Source of the DNA: G963664225 sp964538065
GTDB taxonomy: Bacteria > Verrucomicrobiota > Verrucomicrobiia > Limisphaerales > UBA1319
Direction of reading: 5' to 3'
DNA: 64,000 nt
Assembly: GCA_964538065.1 (NCBI GenBank)
Contig: CAZIDG010000008.1
Location: 1 to 64,000, forward strand
The notes under the pieces are model-generated. The model was not told where the DNA came from. It ran no database searches and worked only from the letters and a program-made list of their open reading frames with translations. This document shows positions 36,824 to 44,408 of the stretch, piece after piece. The translations under genes were made by a program, and so were the position numbers. Every line of letters starts with the position of its first letter. Position 1 is the stretch's first letter.

Positions 36824-37447
36824 ATGGGAACCCCCGGCAAACAACCGTTGCTTCTGGTCATCTCCGCCCCATCCGGGGCGGGCAAAACCACGGCCTGCCA
36901 GCAGTTGCTCGCGGCGCAGCCCGAGCTCGCACGCGTCATCACCTGCACCACGCGCCAACCCCGCCGTGGCGAAACCAATGGAGTCGATTACTTTTTCCTG
37001 ACCGAAGATGACTTCGATTACAAGGTGCAGCGGGGGGAGTTTCTCGAACATGCCTCCGTCTATGGCAACAGCTACGGCACCCTCAAGGGCGAGGTCGTGG
37101 GCAAATTGCGCGAGGGCAGGGACGTCCTGCTCGTCGTCGATGTCCAGGGTGTGGCCTCGATCCAGGCCCGTGCCAAAGAGGATCCCGAGTTGTGCCGTGC
37201 TCTGGTGACGGTGTTTCTCACCACGCCGACGCTTGAGGAATTGGAGCGCCGCCTGCGCCACCGTGGCACGGATGCCGAGGATGTCATCCAGCGCCGCCTG
37301 AGCCAGGCCAGGGCCGAGATCACCCAGTGGAATCGTTTTGATTACCTGGTCATCAGCCAGACCATTCCTGAAACCCTGCGCCGTCTCCAGGTCATCATGG
37401 AAGCCGAGAAAATGCGCCAACACCGCAGCTGCCCGCCCGCCTGCTGA
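36824..37447 (+). CDS. gmk: Guanylate kinase
   Basis: A 207-residue P-loop kinase converting GMP and ATP to GDP and ADP. The P-loop SAPSGAGKTT lies at about 17-26, followed by the GMP-binding segment TCTTRQPRRGETNGVDYFF and GEFLEHASVYGNSYGT. Walker B is VLLVVDVQG and the lid region RLRHRGTDAEDVIQRRL. It is cotranscribed with yicC. The rpoZ gene that often follows gmk is absent; the operon instead ends at a decayed accessory region. Confidence 0.96.
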   Translation: MGTPGKQPLLLVISAPSGAGKTTACQQLLAAQPELARVITCTTRQPRRGETNGVDYFFLTEDDFDYKVQRGEFLEHASVYGNSYGTLKGEVVGKLREGRDVLLVVDVQGVASIQARAKEDPELCRALVTVFLTTPTLEELERRLRHRGTDAEDVIQRRLSQARAEITQWNRFDYLVISQTIPETLRRLQVIMEAEKMRQHRSCPPAC

Positions 37448-38226
37448 GTCGGCCCATGCCTATGGCGGATAAGGGCGCGACCTTCAATCATGCCGCACGC
37501 CGCGCCTTCGCCTTTACAGTGTGTTCATGAATGCCCGCCAGGGGGTGGGGCCCTCCGTTGCGGGCCGCTGACGGAGGCCTGCGCGTTCTTTCGACTCGAG
37601 ACATGCTGATGGAAAGCCGCAAGAAGGCGCAAAACTCGCAAAAAAGAAAAACCGTTCAGGATTTCAAAACCTCATTCATTTGGACGGAATGCTCTCCCGA
37701 CCACACCCGTGCGATCCTATTCCCAATGGGTTCTTGCGAACGCCTCAGGCGTGGTAGGGCCCGCACTCCGTTGCGGGCCGCGAGCCGCGCTTGTGCCGCA
37801 AGACATCGCATCCAAATTCCAGCCGTAATACCACACGCTTCATCCTGTCATTTGCATGCTGTGATTCCAACTCTGTGCCCGCACCACGCCGCGCCCAGGG
37901 GACAGGTCGCCCCACCACGCCTGCGGCGTTTGCATGAGCCTTCACACAATAGAACTCGCATCGGGATTCATACTGTGATTTGATGGCCTCATCGATTTGC
38001 CGGAACAGGGCCGGACATGAAGAGGATGAAAACAAACATGCGCGTGGGGTGCGCTGACAGGGCTGTTATGGCCAGGCCGCCGCACCGATACGCCGCGCCT
38101 CCCATGGGTGCGATGGCATCCCGCTGCCCTTCGATTGGTCCAGCCAGCCGGGTAAATATACCTACGCCACCAGGCCGCCATCCCGTGGCTCCACAACTCC
38201 ATTTTCATCGGGTCGCAAGTTGGCTA
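37448..38226. other. Non-coding, eroded accessory stretch with short repeats
   Basis: No convincing gene is seen in 779 bases. The 16-bp sequence CTCCGTTGCGGGCCGC occurs at 37553-37568 and again at 37766-37781. The first copy is flanked by CCTCCGT/ACGGAGG, which can pair. Open frames here have no domain and overlap each other on both strands, so I read the region as remnant DNA left of the RHS fragment. Confidence 0.5.
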
Positions 38227-38436
38227 TCCACTGACCCTATCGGGGAAAGGGGAGGGTCGAACCTGTATGGGTTTGTTCATGNNNNNNNNNNNNNNNNNNN
38301 NNNNNNNNNNNNNNNNNNNNNNNNNNNNNNNNNNNNNNNNNNNNNNNNNNNNNNNNNNNNNNNNNNNNNNNNNNNNNNNNNTCCACTGACCCTATCGGGG
38401 AAAGGGGAGGGTCGAACCTGTATGGGTTTGTTCATG
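38227..38436. repeat. 100-N gap with perfect 55-bp duplicated flanks, inside an RHS-core sequence
   Basis: Bases 38227-38281 equal 38382-38436 exactly, around 100 N. The repeated segment encodes STDPIGERGGSNLYGFVH, an RHS-core motif likely to be multicopy in the genome, which explains the contig break. Removing 155 bp keeps the reading frame. Because the overlap is repetitive, the join itself could be wrong. Confidence 0.88.
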
Positions 38437-39017
38437 AAGACCCGATTGAGTATGTTGACCTGCTGGGTTTTCAGGATAGGGGTCCACTTTACAATTTTGT
38501 CATTCCGGCGAATTGGCCAGCACCGGGTCCCGACGAGCCTCTGTTACCACGGCCCAACATACCGCCGAGTGCGCCTCCTGTTGGGACGCCCAATTCGGGT
38601 TCGCCAACCCAACCACCACCTGGAGCCCCGCCAAGTGCTCCTCCTCGCAATCCACCAAGCGGAGCGCCGACCAATCCCTCTTCAGCCGCCGGAGGCGCAA
38701 TGCAGATTGCTGCGAACAATTGGAATGACATTTACAACAGAGGGGTGATCAATGAGGGGATCAAAATATGCCGCAGCAAAATGGGATCACAGTCAACTGG
38801 CGAAAAGTGCTGCGTTATGATCTTCTGTTCACACCGTGGTTGTTTCAGCGGGAGAATCAGCCTCACAATTGCGATGGTTTATCTTTCTGACAAGCCGTGT
38901 TCGACAGCGCGGACCGAGTATGAAACTCCCGGTGCCGTGGTAACCCCTTCGTGTCCTGAAGGGGACCAACTAGTATCTCTCTATCAAACAATGTTCAGTC
39001 TCAACAGTAGTCAATAA
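38382..39017 (+). CDS. Orphan RHS-core C-terminal fragment with toxin-like tip
   Basis: The frame begins in STDPIGERGGSNLYGFVHED and continues PIEYVDLLG, the end of the RHS repeat-associated core, after which RHS proteins carry their variable toxic tip. A Pro/Gly/Ser-rich linker of about 65 residues follows. The final ~105 residues are rich in cysteine (KICRSKMGS, GEKCCVMIFCSHRGC, DKPCSTARTE, TPSCPEGD) and match no domain I recognise. Upstream of the gap the RHS homology starts only at WLSTDPIGE near 38221, so the main RHS body is missing. It is probably an orphan tip kept for recombination, or non-expressed. The gene for a lipoprotein starts 10 bp later. Confidence 0.7.
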   Translation, partial: STDPIGERGGSNLYGFVHEDPIEYVDLLGFQDRGPLYNFVIPANWPAPGPDEPLLPRPNIPPSAPPVGTPNSGSPTQPPPGAPPSAPPRNPPSGAPTNPSSAAGGAMQIAANNWNDIYNRGVINEGIKICRSKMGSQSTGEKCCVMIFCSHRGCFSGRISLTIAMVYLSDKPCSTARTEYETPGAVVTPSCPEGDQLVSLYQTMFSLNSSQ

Positions 39018-39027
39018 TATTAACAAG

Positions 39028-39846
39028 ATGAACGAAAACATGCGCATCGCCTGTTTGGCCTGCATTTCGGCTACTTTACTGATCGGTTGTGGCCGCAAGA
39101 ATGAATCTGTTGATATGAGCGATGCAAATCATCGCGCGCAGGAAACGATACAAAGCACGGCTGATCTGCGCCGTCTTTTGCTCCCATCTTTGGACACAAA
39201 GGAAATTGTCCGAGATCTTGGCGAGCCCCGATGGAAGGAAGAGTTGGGAAAGGGTTGCGAAGTGTGGCATTATAATCTGGCCGCTTTTCCAGCTGACGAC
39301 GCAATGCAGGGAAGCTATGTCGTCGGAGTCGCAATTGGCATTACCAACGGGCGTTTGGCAAACTGGGGTTGCTCGTATGTAGGTTCTTCGAACGCAGGCT
39401 TCTCGGGAAAACAAACCGTTTTAGCTGGCAATGTGCAAGCGGATTCTCCAATAGTTGAGTTATTTGTGGTTCGTGAAGATTTGATTGACGGGGGGAGATT
39501 CATTGACACTGAACGGTTTCCAAAGTTGGGGTACATTAGCCAAAAAGCCGATGCGGACTTTACGAAACTGCGTGAAGTGACGGTGGACGAATCAAAGCGT
39601 CTGCAACCTAACGGGAGTCAATCTGTGGTTTGGTCTTTCGGTATCACACTCATGCCGGACGACAAAAAACGACTCAACTCACTTACAGAAACGAACATCT
39701 CTAAACGATTATTGATCATGGTTGGAAACAGACCCATTACCGCACCCATGATTAGAGGGCCGCTGGAAACCGGGAGTTTTCGCATTGATTGCGACGATGG
39801 TGCACTGGCGGAGTTCTTAAAGAAGCAATTGGCGCAAATGCAGTGA
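39028..39846 (+). CDS. Lipoprotein with SecDF-P1-head-like C-terminal domain; candidate immunity protein
   Basis: The 272-residue product has a lipoprotein signal (LACISATLLIGC). An N-terminal segment (TADLRRLLLPSLDTKEIVRDLGEPRW) resembles the small OmlA/SmpA-type fold. The C-terminal segment VVWSFGITLMPDDKKRLNSL, then NISKRLLIMVGNRPITAPMI, resembles the P1 head subdomain of SecD. That resemblance is by eye. The gene lies 10 bp after the RHS tip on the same strand and is visibly more A+T-rich than the housekeeping genes. Position suggests an immunity protein protecting the cell envelope, but no immunity family is recognised. Confidence 0.65.
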   Translation: MNENMRIACLACISATLLIGCGRKNESVDMSDANHRAQETIQSTADLRRLLLPSLDTKEIVRDLGEPRWKEELGKGCEVWHYNLAAFPADDAMQGSYVVGVAIGITNGRLANWGCSYVGSSNAGFSGKQTVLAGNVQADSPIVELFVVREDLIDGGRFIDTERFPKLGYISQKADADFTKLREVTVDESKRLQPNGSQSVVWSFGITLMPDDKKRLNSLTETNISKRLLIMVGNRPITAPMIRGPLETGSFRIDCDDGALAEFLKKQLAQMQ

Positions 39847-40075
39847 AGATCAGGACCAGTGATTGATTCGCGAGTTGCCGAAAGTCCATGCCCGCTGCAA
39901 TCAGGCGGGGAGGCTTGCCCCCAGTGTCGGAGGTGCTGAAAGAGAGCCTTCCCTGGGATAGAAAACGGGGCTGGATGGCCCCTGCGAATCCGGGCTGTGA
40001 GGGTGGCTTAGCCTTTAGCGCCTTGCAGGCTTGGCCTGAGGCAACTGCCGGGGTGTCCCGCTCCTTTCAACGTTG

Positions 40076-40108
40076 TGGCTATGGAGTGACCCGATTGGAG
40101 AAAGGGGG
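40076..40108 (+). pseudogene. Second RHS-core remnant (WLWSDPIGERG)
   Basis: In the otherwise geneless stretch 39847-40181, bases 40076-40108 translate to WLWSDPIGERG and align with WLSTDPIGERG at 38221-38253, including flanking DNA such as TTGTGGCTATGG versus GTTGGCTATCC. After the motif the frame is lost and a stop soon follows. No toxin tip remains between it and the next gene. I read it as the scar of a second orphan RHS tip. Confidence 0.55.
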
Positions 40109-40181
40109 CGGGTCAGTCTTCTGTCATGTTTGGAGCGAAAATTGGTCTAACTTGAATTGGAGTTACACTCGATAAACGAAC

Positions 40182-40877
40182 ATGGATGAAGCTATTCGCA
40201 ATGTCATGAAAGTTCTCCTTGTTACAGCGTTCCTGCTTGGCGCCATATTTTTTGGTCAGGCTATGGACTTTGGCTATCAGTTGGCGAAGGCCAGCGATGT
40301 CGAGTTGATTCACCAGTTGGGCGAAGGGCCATCGGAGCGACAGGTCGCCATTCTTTATATACTTAATGAGCGCTATCGGGTTCCTGGTGAACTTATCGTA
40401 CATGGCAAGGTGCCGTATCAGGAGGCATATCCGTTGGAGAAGCCGTTGGATCCTTTGCTGGTTCCAGCAGTGTTCCAAGTAGCGAAGGCTGATCCGACCG
40501 TGGGTACTCGAATTGCCGCGGTGGACCTCATGGGGGTGTTGCACACCAGAACAAACATCACCGGCCTTTTCGAAATACTGGTTGCAGACCCCAATACAAA
40601 GATACGTTTACTGGCCTGTTCCGCGGTGGTCGAACATTCGAAGAAGTGCCATATGCTGGTCCCTTGCTCAGTGGTCAATTCGCTCTCTGAATGTCTCGTT
40701 CCCACGAACAGTGTTGCCAACCTTCGCACAGCATTAACACATATTGCCGAATTTGGAAGCGCTGTTTCCAATTGCGAGCATCAGGTCGAGCTCTTAACAA
40801 AGATATCTTCAAAAGAAGTCCGAAAGGAAGCCCGAAAGGCTTTAAGGGCTATCAGGTCGACATCCATGGAGCAATAG
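40182..40877 (+). CDS. Membrane-anchored HEAT-repeat-like protein
   Basis: A 231-residue protein with one N-terminal transmembrane segment (VLLVTAFLLGAIFFGQAM). The rest is helical and resembles HEAT/armadillo repeats (VGTRIAAVDLMGVL, TKIRLLACSAVVEH, EVRKEARKALRAI). No catalytic motif is visible. It follows the second RHS remnant by about 70 bp, the place where an immunity gene would be expected; HEAT-like immunity proteins are known, so that is a plausible but unproven role. The A+T-rich composition fits the accessory region. Confidence 0.6.
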   Translation: MDEAIRNVMKVLLVTAFLLGAIFFGQAMDFGYQLAKASDVELIHQLGEGPSERQVAILYILNERYRVPGELIVHGKVPYQEAYPLEKPLDPLLVPAVFQVAKADPTVGTRIAAVDLMGVLHTRTNITGLFEILVADPNTKIRLLACSAVVEHSKKCHMLVPCSVVNSLSECLVPTNSVANLRTALTHIAEFGSAVSNCEHQVELLTKISSKEVRKEARKALRAIRSTSMEQ

Positions 40878-41003
40878 ACCGCCATGCCTGGACGATAATC
40901 CGCAAGCCCTGTTGTTTTGCCATATCCACTTTTTTGGAGGCAGGTCACCGCGCCTGTGCTTCTTTCATAACGTGGGCTCTTGCTTTCAAAATCACAGGAT
41001 TGT

Positions 41004-41012
41004 GCTATAATA
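41004..41012 (+). promoter_or_regulatory. Extended -10 promoter of the CDGSH gene
   Basis: TGCTATAAT at 41004-41012 is a perfect extended -10 element, with a weak CTTTCA 17 bp upstream as -35. The AAGGA at 41033-41037 is a good ribosome-binding site 6 nt before ATG 41044. Confidence 0.6.
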
Positions 41013-41043
41013 TAACCCAATTGGATGACATAAGGATTATGAT

Positions 41044-41283
41044 ATGACTGAACCCGTAATATTTCAGAAATCTCCCATTGTGCAGGATGCCGATACCGGC
41101 ACGTATTGGTGGTGTGCATGCGGTCGATCCGGGAAACAGCCTTTCTGTGATGGCTCCCACAAGGGAACGGGGCTTGCACCTCTTGAGGTCAATATTCCCA
41201 CCCGCAAGAAGGTGGCCTGGTGTGCCTGCAAGAAAACCAAGACGCCCCCCTTCTGCGACGGCACGCATAAGAGCCTTCCGTGA
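41044..41283 (+). CDS. CDGSH iron-sulfur domain protein (two motifs)
   Basis: The small product of 79 residues has two complete [2Fe-2S] CDGSH motifs: CACGRSGKQPFCDGSH and CACKKTKTPPFCDGTH, each with three Cys and one His ligand. Such twin-motif bacterial proteins hold two 2Fe-2S clusters in one chain and are thought to act in redox or iron-sulfur handling. It has its own sigma-70-like promoter and a good ribosome-binding site, and is followed 45 bp later by the Gfo/Idh gene. Confidence 0.93.
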   Translation: MTEPVIFQKSPIVQDADTGTYWWCACGRSGKQPFCDGSHKGTGLAPLEVNIPTRKKVAWCACKKTKTPPFCDGTHKSLP

Positions 41284-41328
41284 TTTTCTGACTTTTCAGA
41301 GTGTGGCGGGTGTGCTATCGCATCCGCC

Positions 41329-42762
41329 ATGCTCACCACACATTCGCACCATCAACAGGCGAACCGGCCGTCGGCTTTGTCTGCGCAGGCGTCGCGACGG
41401 CGATTTCTCAAAACCATTGCAGCTTCATGGGCTACGATAGCCATCGTGCCAGGCTCTGTCTTGGGACTGCGCGGCCAAATCTCCCCCAACAACAGGCTTG
41501 CCCTGGCGGGAATTGGGGTGGGGGGCGTGGGATTCAGCCAGCTTCAGGAATGCGAAAAGGCCGGATTCCAGATCGTCGCACTCTGTGATGTCGATCATGC
41601 CTATGCGAAAAAGGCCTTTGACCGATGGCCCCAGGCCAGGCGCTACCGCGATTTTCGCGAGATGTTCGTGGCCGAAGGCGACAAGATCGATTGCGTGCAT
41701 GTCGGTACGCCCGACCATACCCATGCGTTGATCACCTTGGCTGCCTTGCGGCACAAAAAGCACGTCTGCTGTGTCAAGCCGCTCACCCGCACCCTGCACG
41801 AGGCCCGTCTGGTGGTGGACGCTGCCCGCAAAGCGGGTGTGAAGACCCAGGTCACCGCGGCTCCCAATACCACCGAGGCGGCCTGCCGCACCTGTGAATA
41901 TATCCAGGCGGGTGCGATCGGTCAGGTGCGTGAGGTTCACATCTGGTCCAACCGCCCGGTTTGGCCTCAGGGCATGACCCGTCCGAAGGGCTCGGATGCG
42001 GTCCCCGAGAGCCTCGATTGGACACTATGGATGGGGCCTGCGCCGATGCGTCCCTTTCTCGATCACTGGCCGGAAGGGCATTACGCACTCACCCAGGTGA
42101 AGGCTGCCGGCAAGGACGGCCCCTGGTACAAATCCGTCTATCACCCGTTCAATTTCCGGGGTTGGTGGGATTTCGGGACGGGTGCCCTGGGCGATATGGG
42201 GTGTCACCATTTCAACACCCCTTTCCGGGCGCTCAAGCTCAGCCACCCCAAATATGTCCAGGCCACCGCCACCAGAGTGTTCGAGGAAACCGCTCCCCTG
42301 GCTTCGGTGGTCGGATATGATTTTGAGGCCCGCGATGGCATGCCGCCCGTGCGGCTCATCTGGTACGACGGCGGCTTGAAGCCGCCTGCTCCGCGTGCCT
42401 GTGGTCAGGAGCCGTTGCCCGAGGAAGGCGTGCTCTACGTCGGGGAGTTGGGCACGATGCTGGGGCACGAAATCCTGGATGAACAACTGGCTCTCAAGGC
42501 CAGGACCATCCCTCGCACCTTACCGCGTCGTGGCGGCACCTGGGCGGAATGGATGGAGGCGTGCAAGGGCGGGGAGCCTGCCGGTTGCCATTTCGAATGG
42601 GCCGGTTTGCTGACCGAATCCGTGCTTCTGGGCAACATCGCCATCCGGGCAGGGAAACGCCTCGAGTGGAATGCTGAGGAGCGTCGTTTTGCCAATTCCG
42701 ATTTTGCCAACCAGCTTGTGGAAGAGAAATGCCACAATGGGTGGTCCTATGACACGATCTGA
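41329..42762 (+). CDS. Tat-exported Gfo/Idh/MocA family oxidoreductase
   Basis: The 477-residue protein has a twin-arginine signal (SRRRFLKTIAASWATIAIVPG) near residues 23-43. A Rossmann dinucleotide site follows (ALAGIGVGGVGFSQL) and the family segments ALCDVDHAYAKKAF, VHVGTPDHTHALITLAALR and HVCCVKPLTRTLHEAR, the last with the catalytic Lys. The C-terminal alpha/beta domain includes WWDFGTGALGDMGCHHFNTPF. It probably oxidises or reduces a sugar in the periplasm with bound NAD(P). Similar exported paralogues are numerous in Verrucomicrobiota and Planctomycetota. It converges on the PFK gene over a strong hairpin. Confidence 0.92.
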   Translation: MLTTHSHHQQANRPSALSAQASRRRFLKTIAASWATIAIVPGSVLGLRGQISPNNRLALAGIGVGGVGFSQLQECEKAGFQIVALCDVDHAYAKKAFDRWPQARRYRDFREMFVAEGDKIDCVHVGTPDHTHALITLAALRHKKHVCCVKPLTRTLHEARLVVDAARKAGVKTQVTAAPNTTEAACRTCEYIQAGAIGQVREVHIWSNRPVWPQGMTRPKGSDAVPESLDWTLWMGPAPMRPFLDHWPEGHYALTQVKAAGKDGPWYKSVYHPFNFRGWWDFGTGALGDMGCHHFNTPFRALKLSHPKYVQATATRVFEETAPLASVVGYDFEARDGMPPVRLIWYDGGLKPPAPRACGQEPLPEEGVLYVGELGTMLGHEILDEQLALKARTIPRTLPRRGGTWAEWMEACKGGEPAGCHFEWAGLLTESVLLGNIAIRAGKRLEWNAEERRFANSDFANQLVEEKCHNGWSYDTI

Positions 42763-42766
42763 TGCA

Positions 42767-42800
42767 ACAAAAAAGGCGCCCGTTGCCGGGCGCCTTTGAA
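42767..42800 (-). terminator. Intrinsic terminator of the phosphofructokinase gene
   Basis: A perfect 11-bp stem, AAAGGCGCCCG / CGGGCGCCTTT, encloses the tetraloop TTGC. On the minus strand it is followed by TTTTTTG, so it ends the PFK transcript; on the plus strand a shorter T run could still stop the oxidoreductase transcript. Confidence 0.85.
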
Positions 42801-42812
42801 AGTACTCTCCAT

Positions 42813-44081
42813 TTAGCGGGGAGGCAGCTTCTTTTCCAGACGGCTCTTTTCGAGCACGGCGAACTTGGGCACTCCACCGTCCATGGGGACCTTGACCTCG
42901 CCTTCGATCAGCGGACGGGCATATTCCACGAATTTTTCATTCGGCAGCATGCCATCTTCGGTGATCCAATCGCGGGGGATGAAATGCTCGACGTTGGCGA
43001 TCTCCGCCAGGTCGTGCAGATCCGTGGTCCACTGGTAGGGATTGCTTTGCTTGCGCACGATCTTCACCATGACACCGCTCTTGCCGGAGATGGCGGCGCG
43101 CACTGCGGTTTCGCCACAGGCAGCGGCTTCGGCGATATCCGTCGCGCTCGAACAATGCGAGGCGGCGCGCTGGGCATAACCCAGTTTCACCGTGCGGGTC
43201 TTGGTGTTCAATTTGCCCTGGACGATCTCAGCCAGACGATCAGCGGCGCCGGAAAGCACCGGATGCCCGAAGGAGTCCAGGCGGGTCTTGTCCGCGCCGA
43301 TTTCCTCACCGGCGGCGTTTTTCAAGCCTTCGCCCACGACAACCACGCAATACTTAAGGGCCGCCACGGTTTCCTTCACCTTGGCCAGGAAGGCCGCTTC
43401 GTCAAAAGGAACTTCAGGCAGCAAAACAATGTGCGGCGCGTCTGTGGGCTGGCGCTTGGCAAGCACGGTGCCCGCCGCGATCCACCCTGCCGCCCGGCCC
43501 ATGACTTCCACGATGCAGCAGGAGCCGTCATCGGTGGCCATGCTGGCAACGTCGGTGGCCACTTCCATGACGGTGGTGGCGTTGTATTTGATCACCGAAC
43601 CGTAACCGGGGCAGTGGTCGGTATGGGGAAGGTCATTGTCAATGGTCTTGGGAACGCCGATCACCCGCAAGGCATAGCCGCGTTTCTCAGCTTCCAAATG
43701 GATCTTGTGGGAGGTGTCCTGGGAGTCATTGCCACCCGCATAGAAGAAGAAACGGATGTTGTGGGCTTCAAACACCTGGAACAGCCGGTCCATATCCTTG
43801 GCCGCGGCCTCGGGGTTCTTTTTGAAATCAACCTTGTAGCGGCAGGTGCCCAGAGCGGCGCCTGGAGTATGCTTCATGCTCTCAATGGCCTTGGCTTTCT
43901 CTTCGTTAAGGTCAATCAGTTCCTCGTTCAGGATGCCGAGGATGCCATTCAGCCCGCCATAGATTTCCTCAATGCTCTCATGCCGCCCAGCCTCTTGAAT
44001 GACGCCGGCAACGCTTGCGTTGATTGCGGCGGTCGGTCCACCCGATTGGGCAACCAGTAGGTTTCCAGTAAATTCGGCCAT
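42813..44081 (-). CDS. 6-phosphofructokinase, PPi-dependent type
   Basis: A 422-residue glycolytic enzyme phosphorylating fructose 6-phosphate. The N-terminal loop is AQSGGPTAAINAS, and the phosphoryl-donor loop reads YAGGNDSQDT, where an Asp in place of the ATP-type Gly (GGDGS) marks pyrophosphate users. The catalytic PKTIDNDL is near residues 143-150, with VMEVMGRAAGWIA-like EVMGRAAGWIAAG after it. The length exceeds that of bacterial ATP-PFKs (about 320), which also suits the PPi group. It is a single gene with its own terminator. Donor specificity is inferred from the motif. Confidence 0.92.
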   Translation of the reverse strand: MAEFTGNLLVAQSGGPTAAINASVAGVIQEAGRHESIEEIYGGLNGILGILNEELIDLNEEKAKAIESMKHTPGAALGTCRYKVDFKKNPEAAAKDMDRLFQVFEAHNIRFFFYAGGNDSQDTSHKIHLEAEKRGYALRVIGVPKTIDNDLPHTDHCPGYGSVIKYNATTVMEVATDVASMATDDGSCCIVEVMGRAAGWIAAGTVLAKRQPTDAPHIVLLPEVPFDEAAFLAKVKETVAALKYCVVVVGEGLKNAAGEEIGADKTRLDSFGHPVLSGAADRLAEIVQGKLNTKTRTVKLGYAQRAASHCSSATDIAEAAACGETAVRAAISGKSGVMVKIVRKQSNPYQWTTDLHDLAEIANVEHFIPRDWITEDGMLPNEKFVEYARPLIEGEVKVPMDGGVPKFAVLEKSRLEKKLPPR

Positions 44082-44408
44082 AGTTAATGTTCAAGTTAAA
44101 TCCGGACGCCCTGCCACCCGACTGTATTTCCAGGACAACGCATCTCGGTATCATTTCAATCTGTTACACCTTGCCAATCCATACAGGGAGTGTCAAAGCG
44201 GAATTCTTGTTGATTTGGCGGATTGATGGTTAATACCATCATGGCAGCCTTGAATCAGGGGCTTTAGCCAGTGAAATACACCCGGCAAAAGTCCCTCTAT
44301 TGGCGCGCGAAGTATTCCACTCCCCCTGCCAATCCGGCACCTGATCCCTTCAATGGAACAAGGTGCCCGGCTGCGGTCTTGCCGCCGCTTCATGTAAACG
44401 AACCCAGC
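44082..44408. other. Intergenic region with no visible gene
   Basis: These 327 bases separate two minus-strand genes and should hold the PFK promoter and the alkaline phosphatase 3' end. I see no RNA gene, no strong hairpin and no clear promoter consensus. Confidence 0.5.

Noticed and set aside
37531..37983. A 150-codon open frame after gmk
   Set aside because: It contains the short repeat, shows no domain and competes with similar frames on the other strand.
39888..40175. A 95-codon open frame before the HEAT-like gene
   Set aside because: It overlaps the RHS remnant in a different frame, has no ribosome-binding site and no protein-like pattern.
42928..42938. CCACGAATTT inside the phosphofructokinase gene as a third copy of the 30361/63841 motif
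   Set aside because: The match stops after ten bases and lies in coding sequence.
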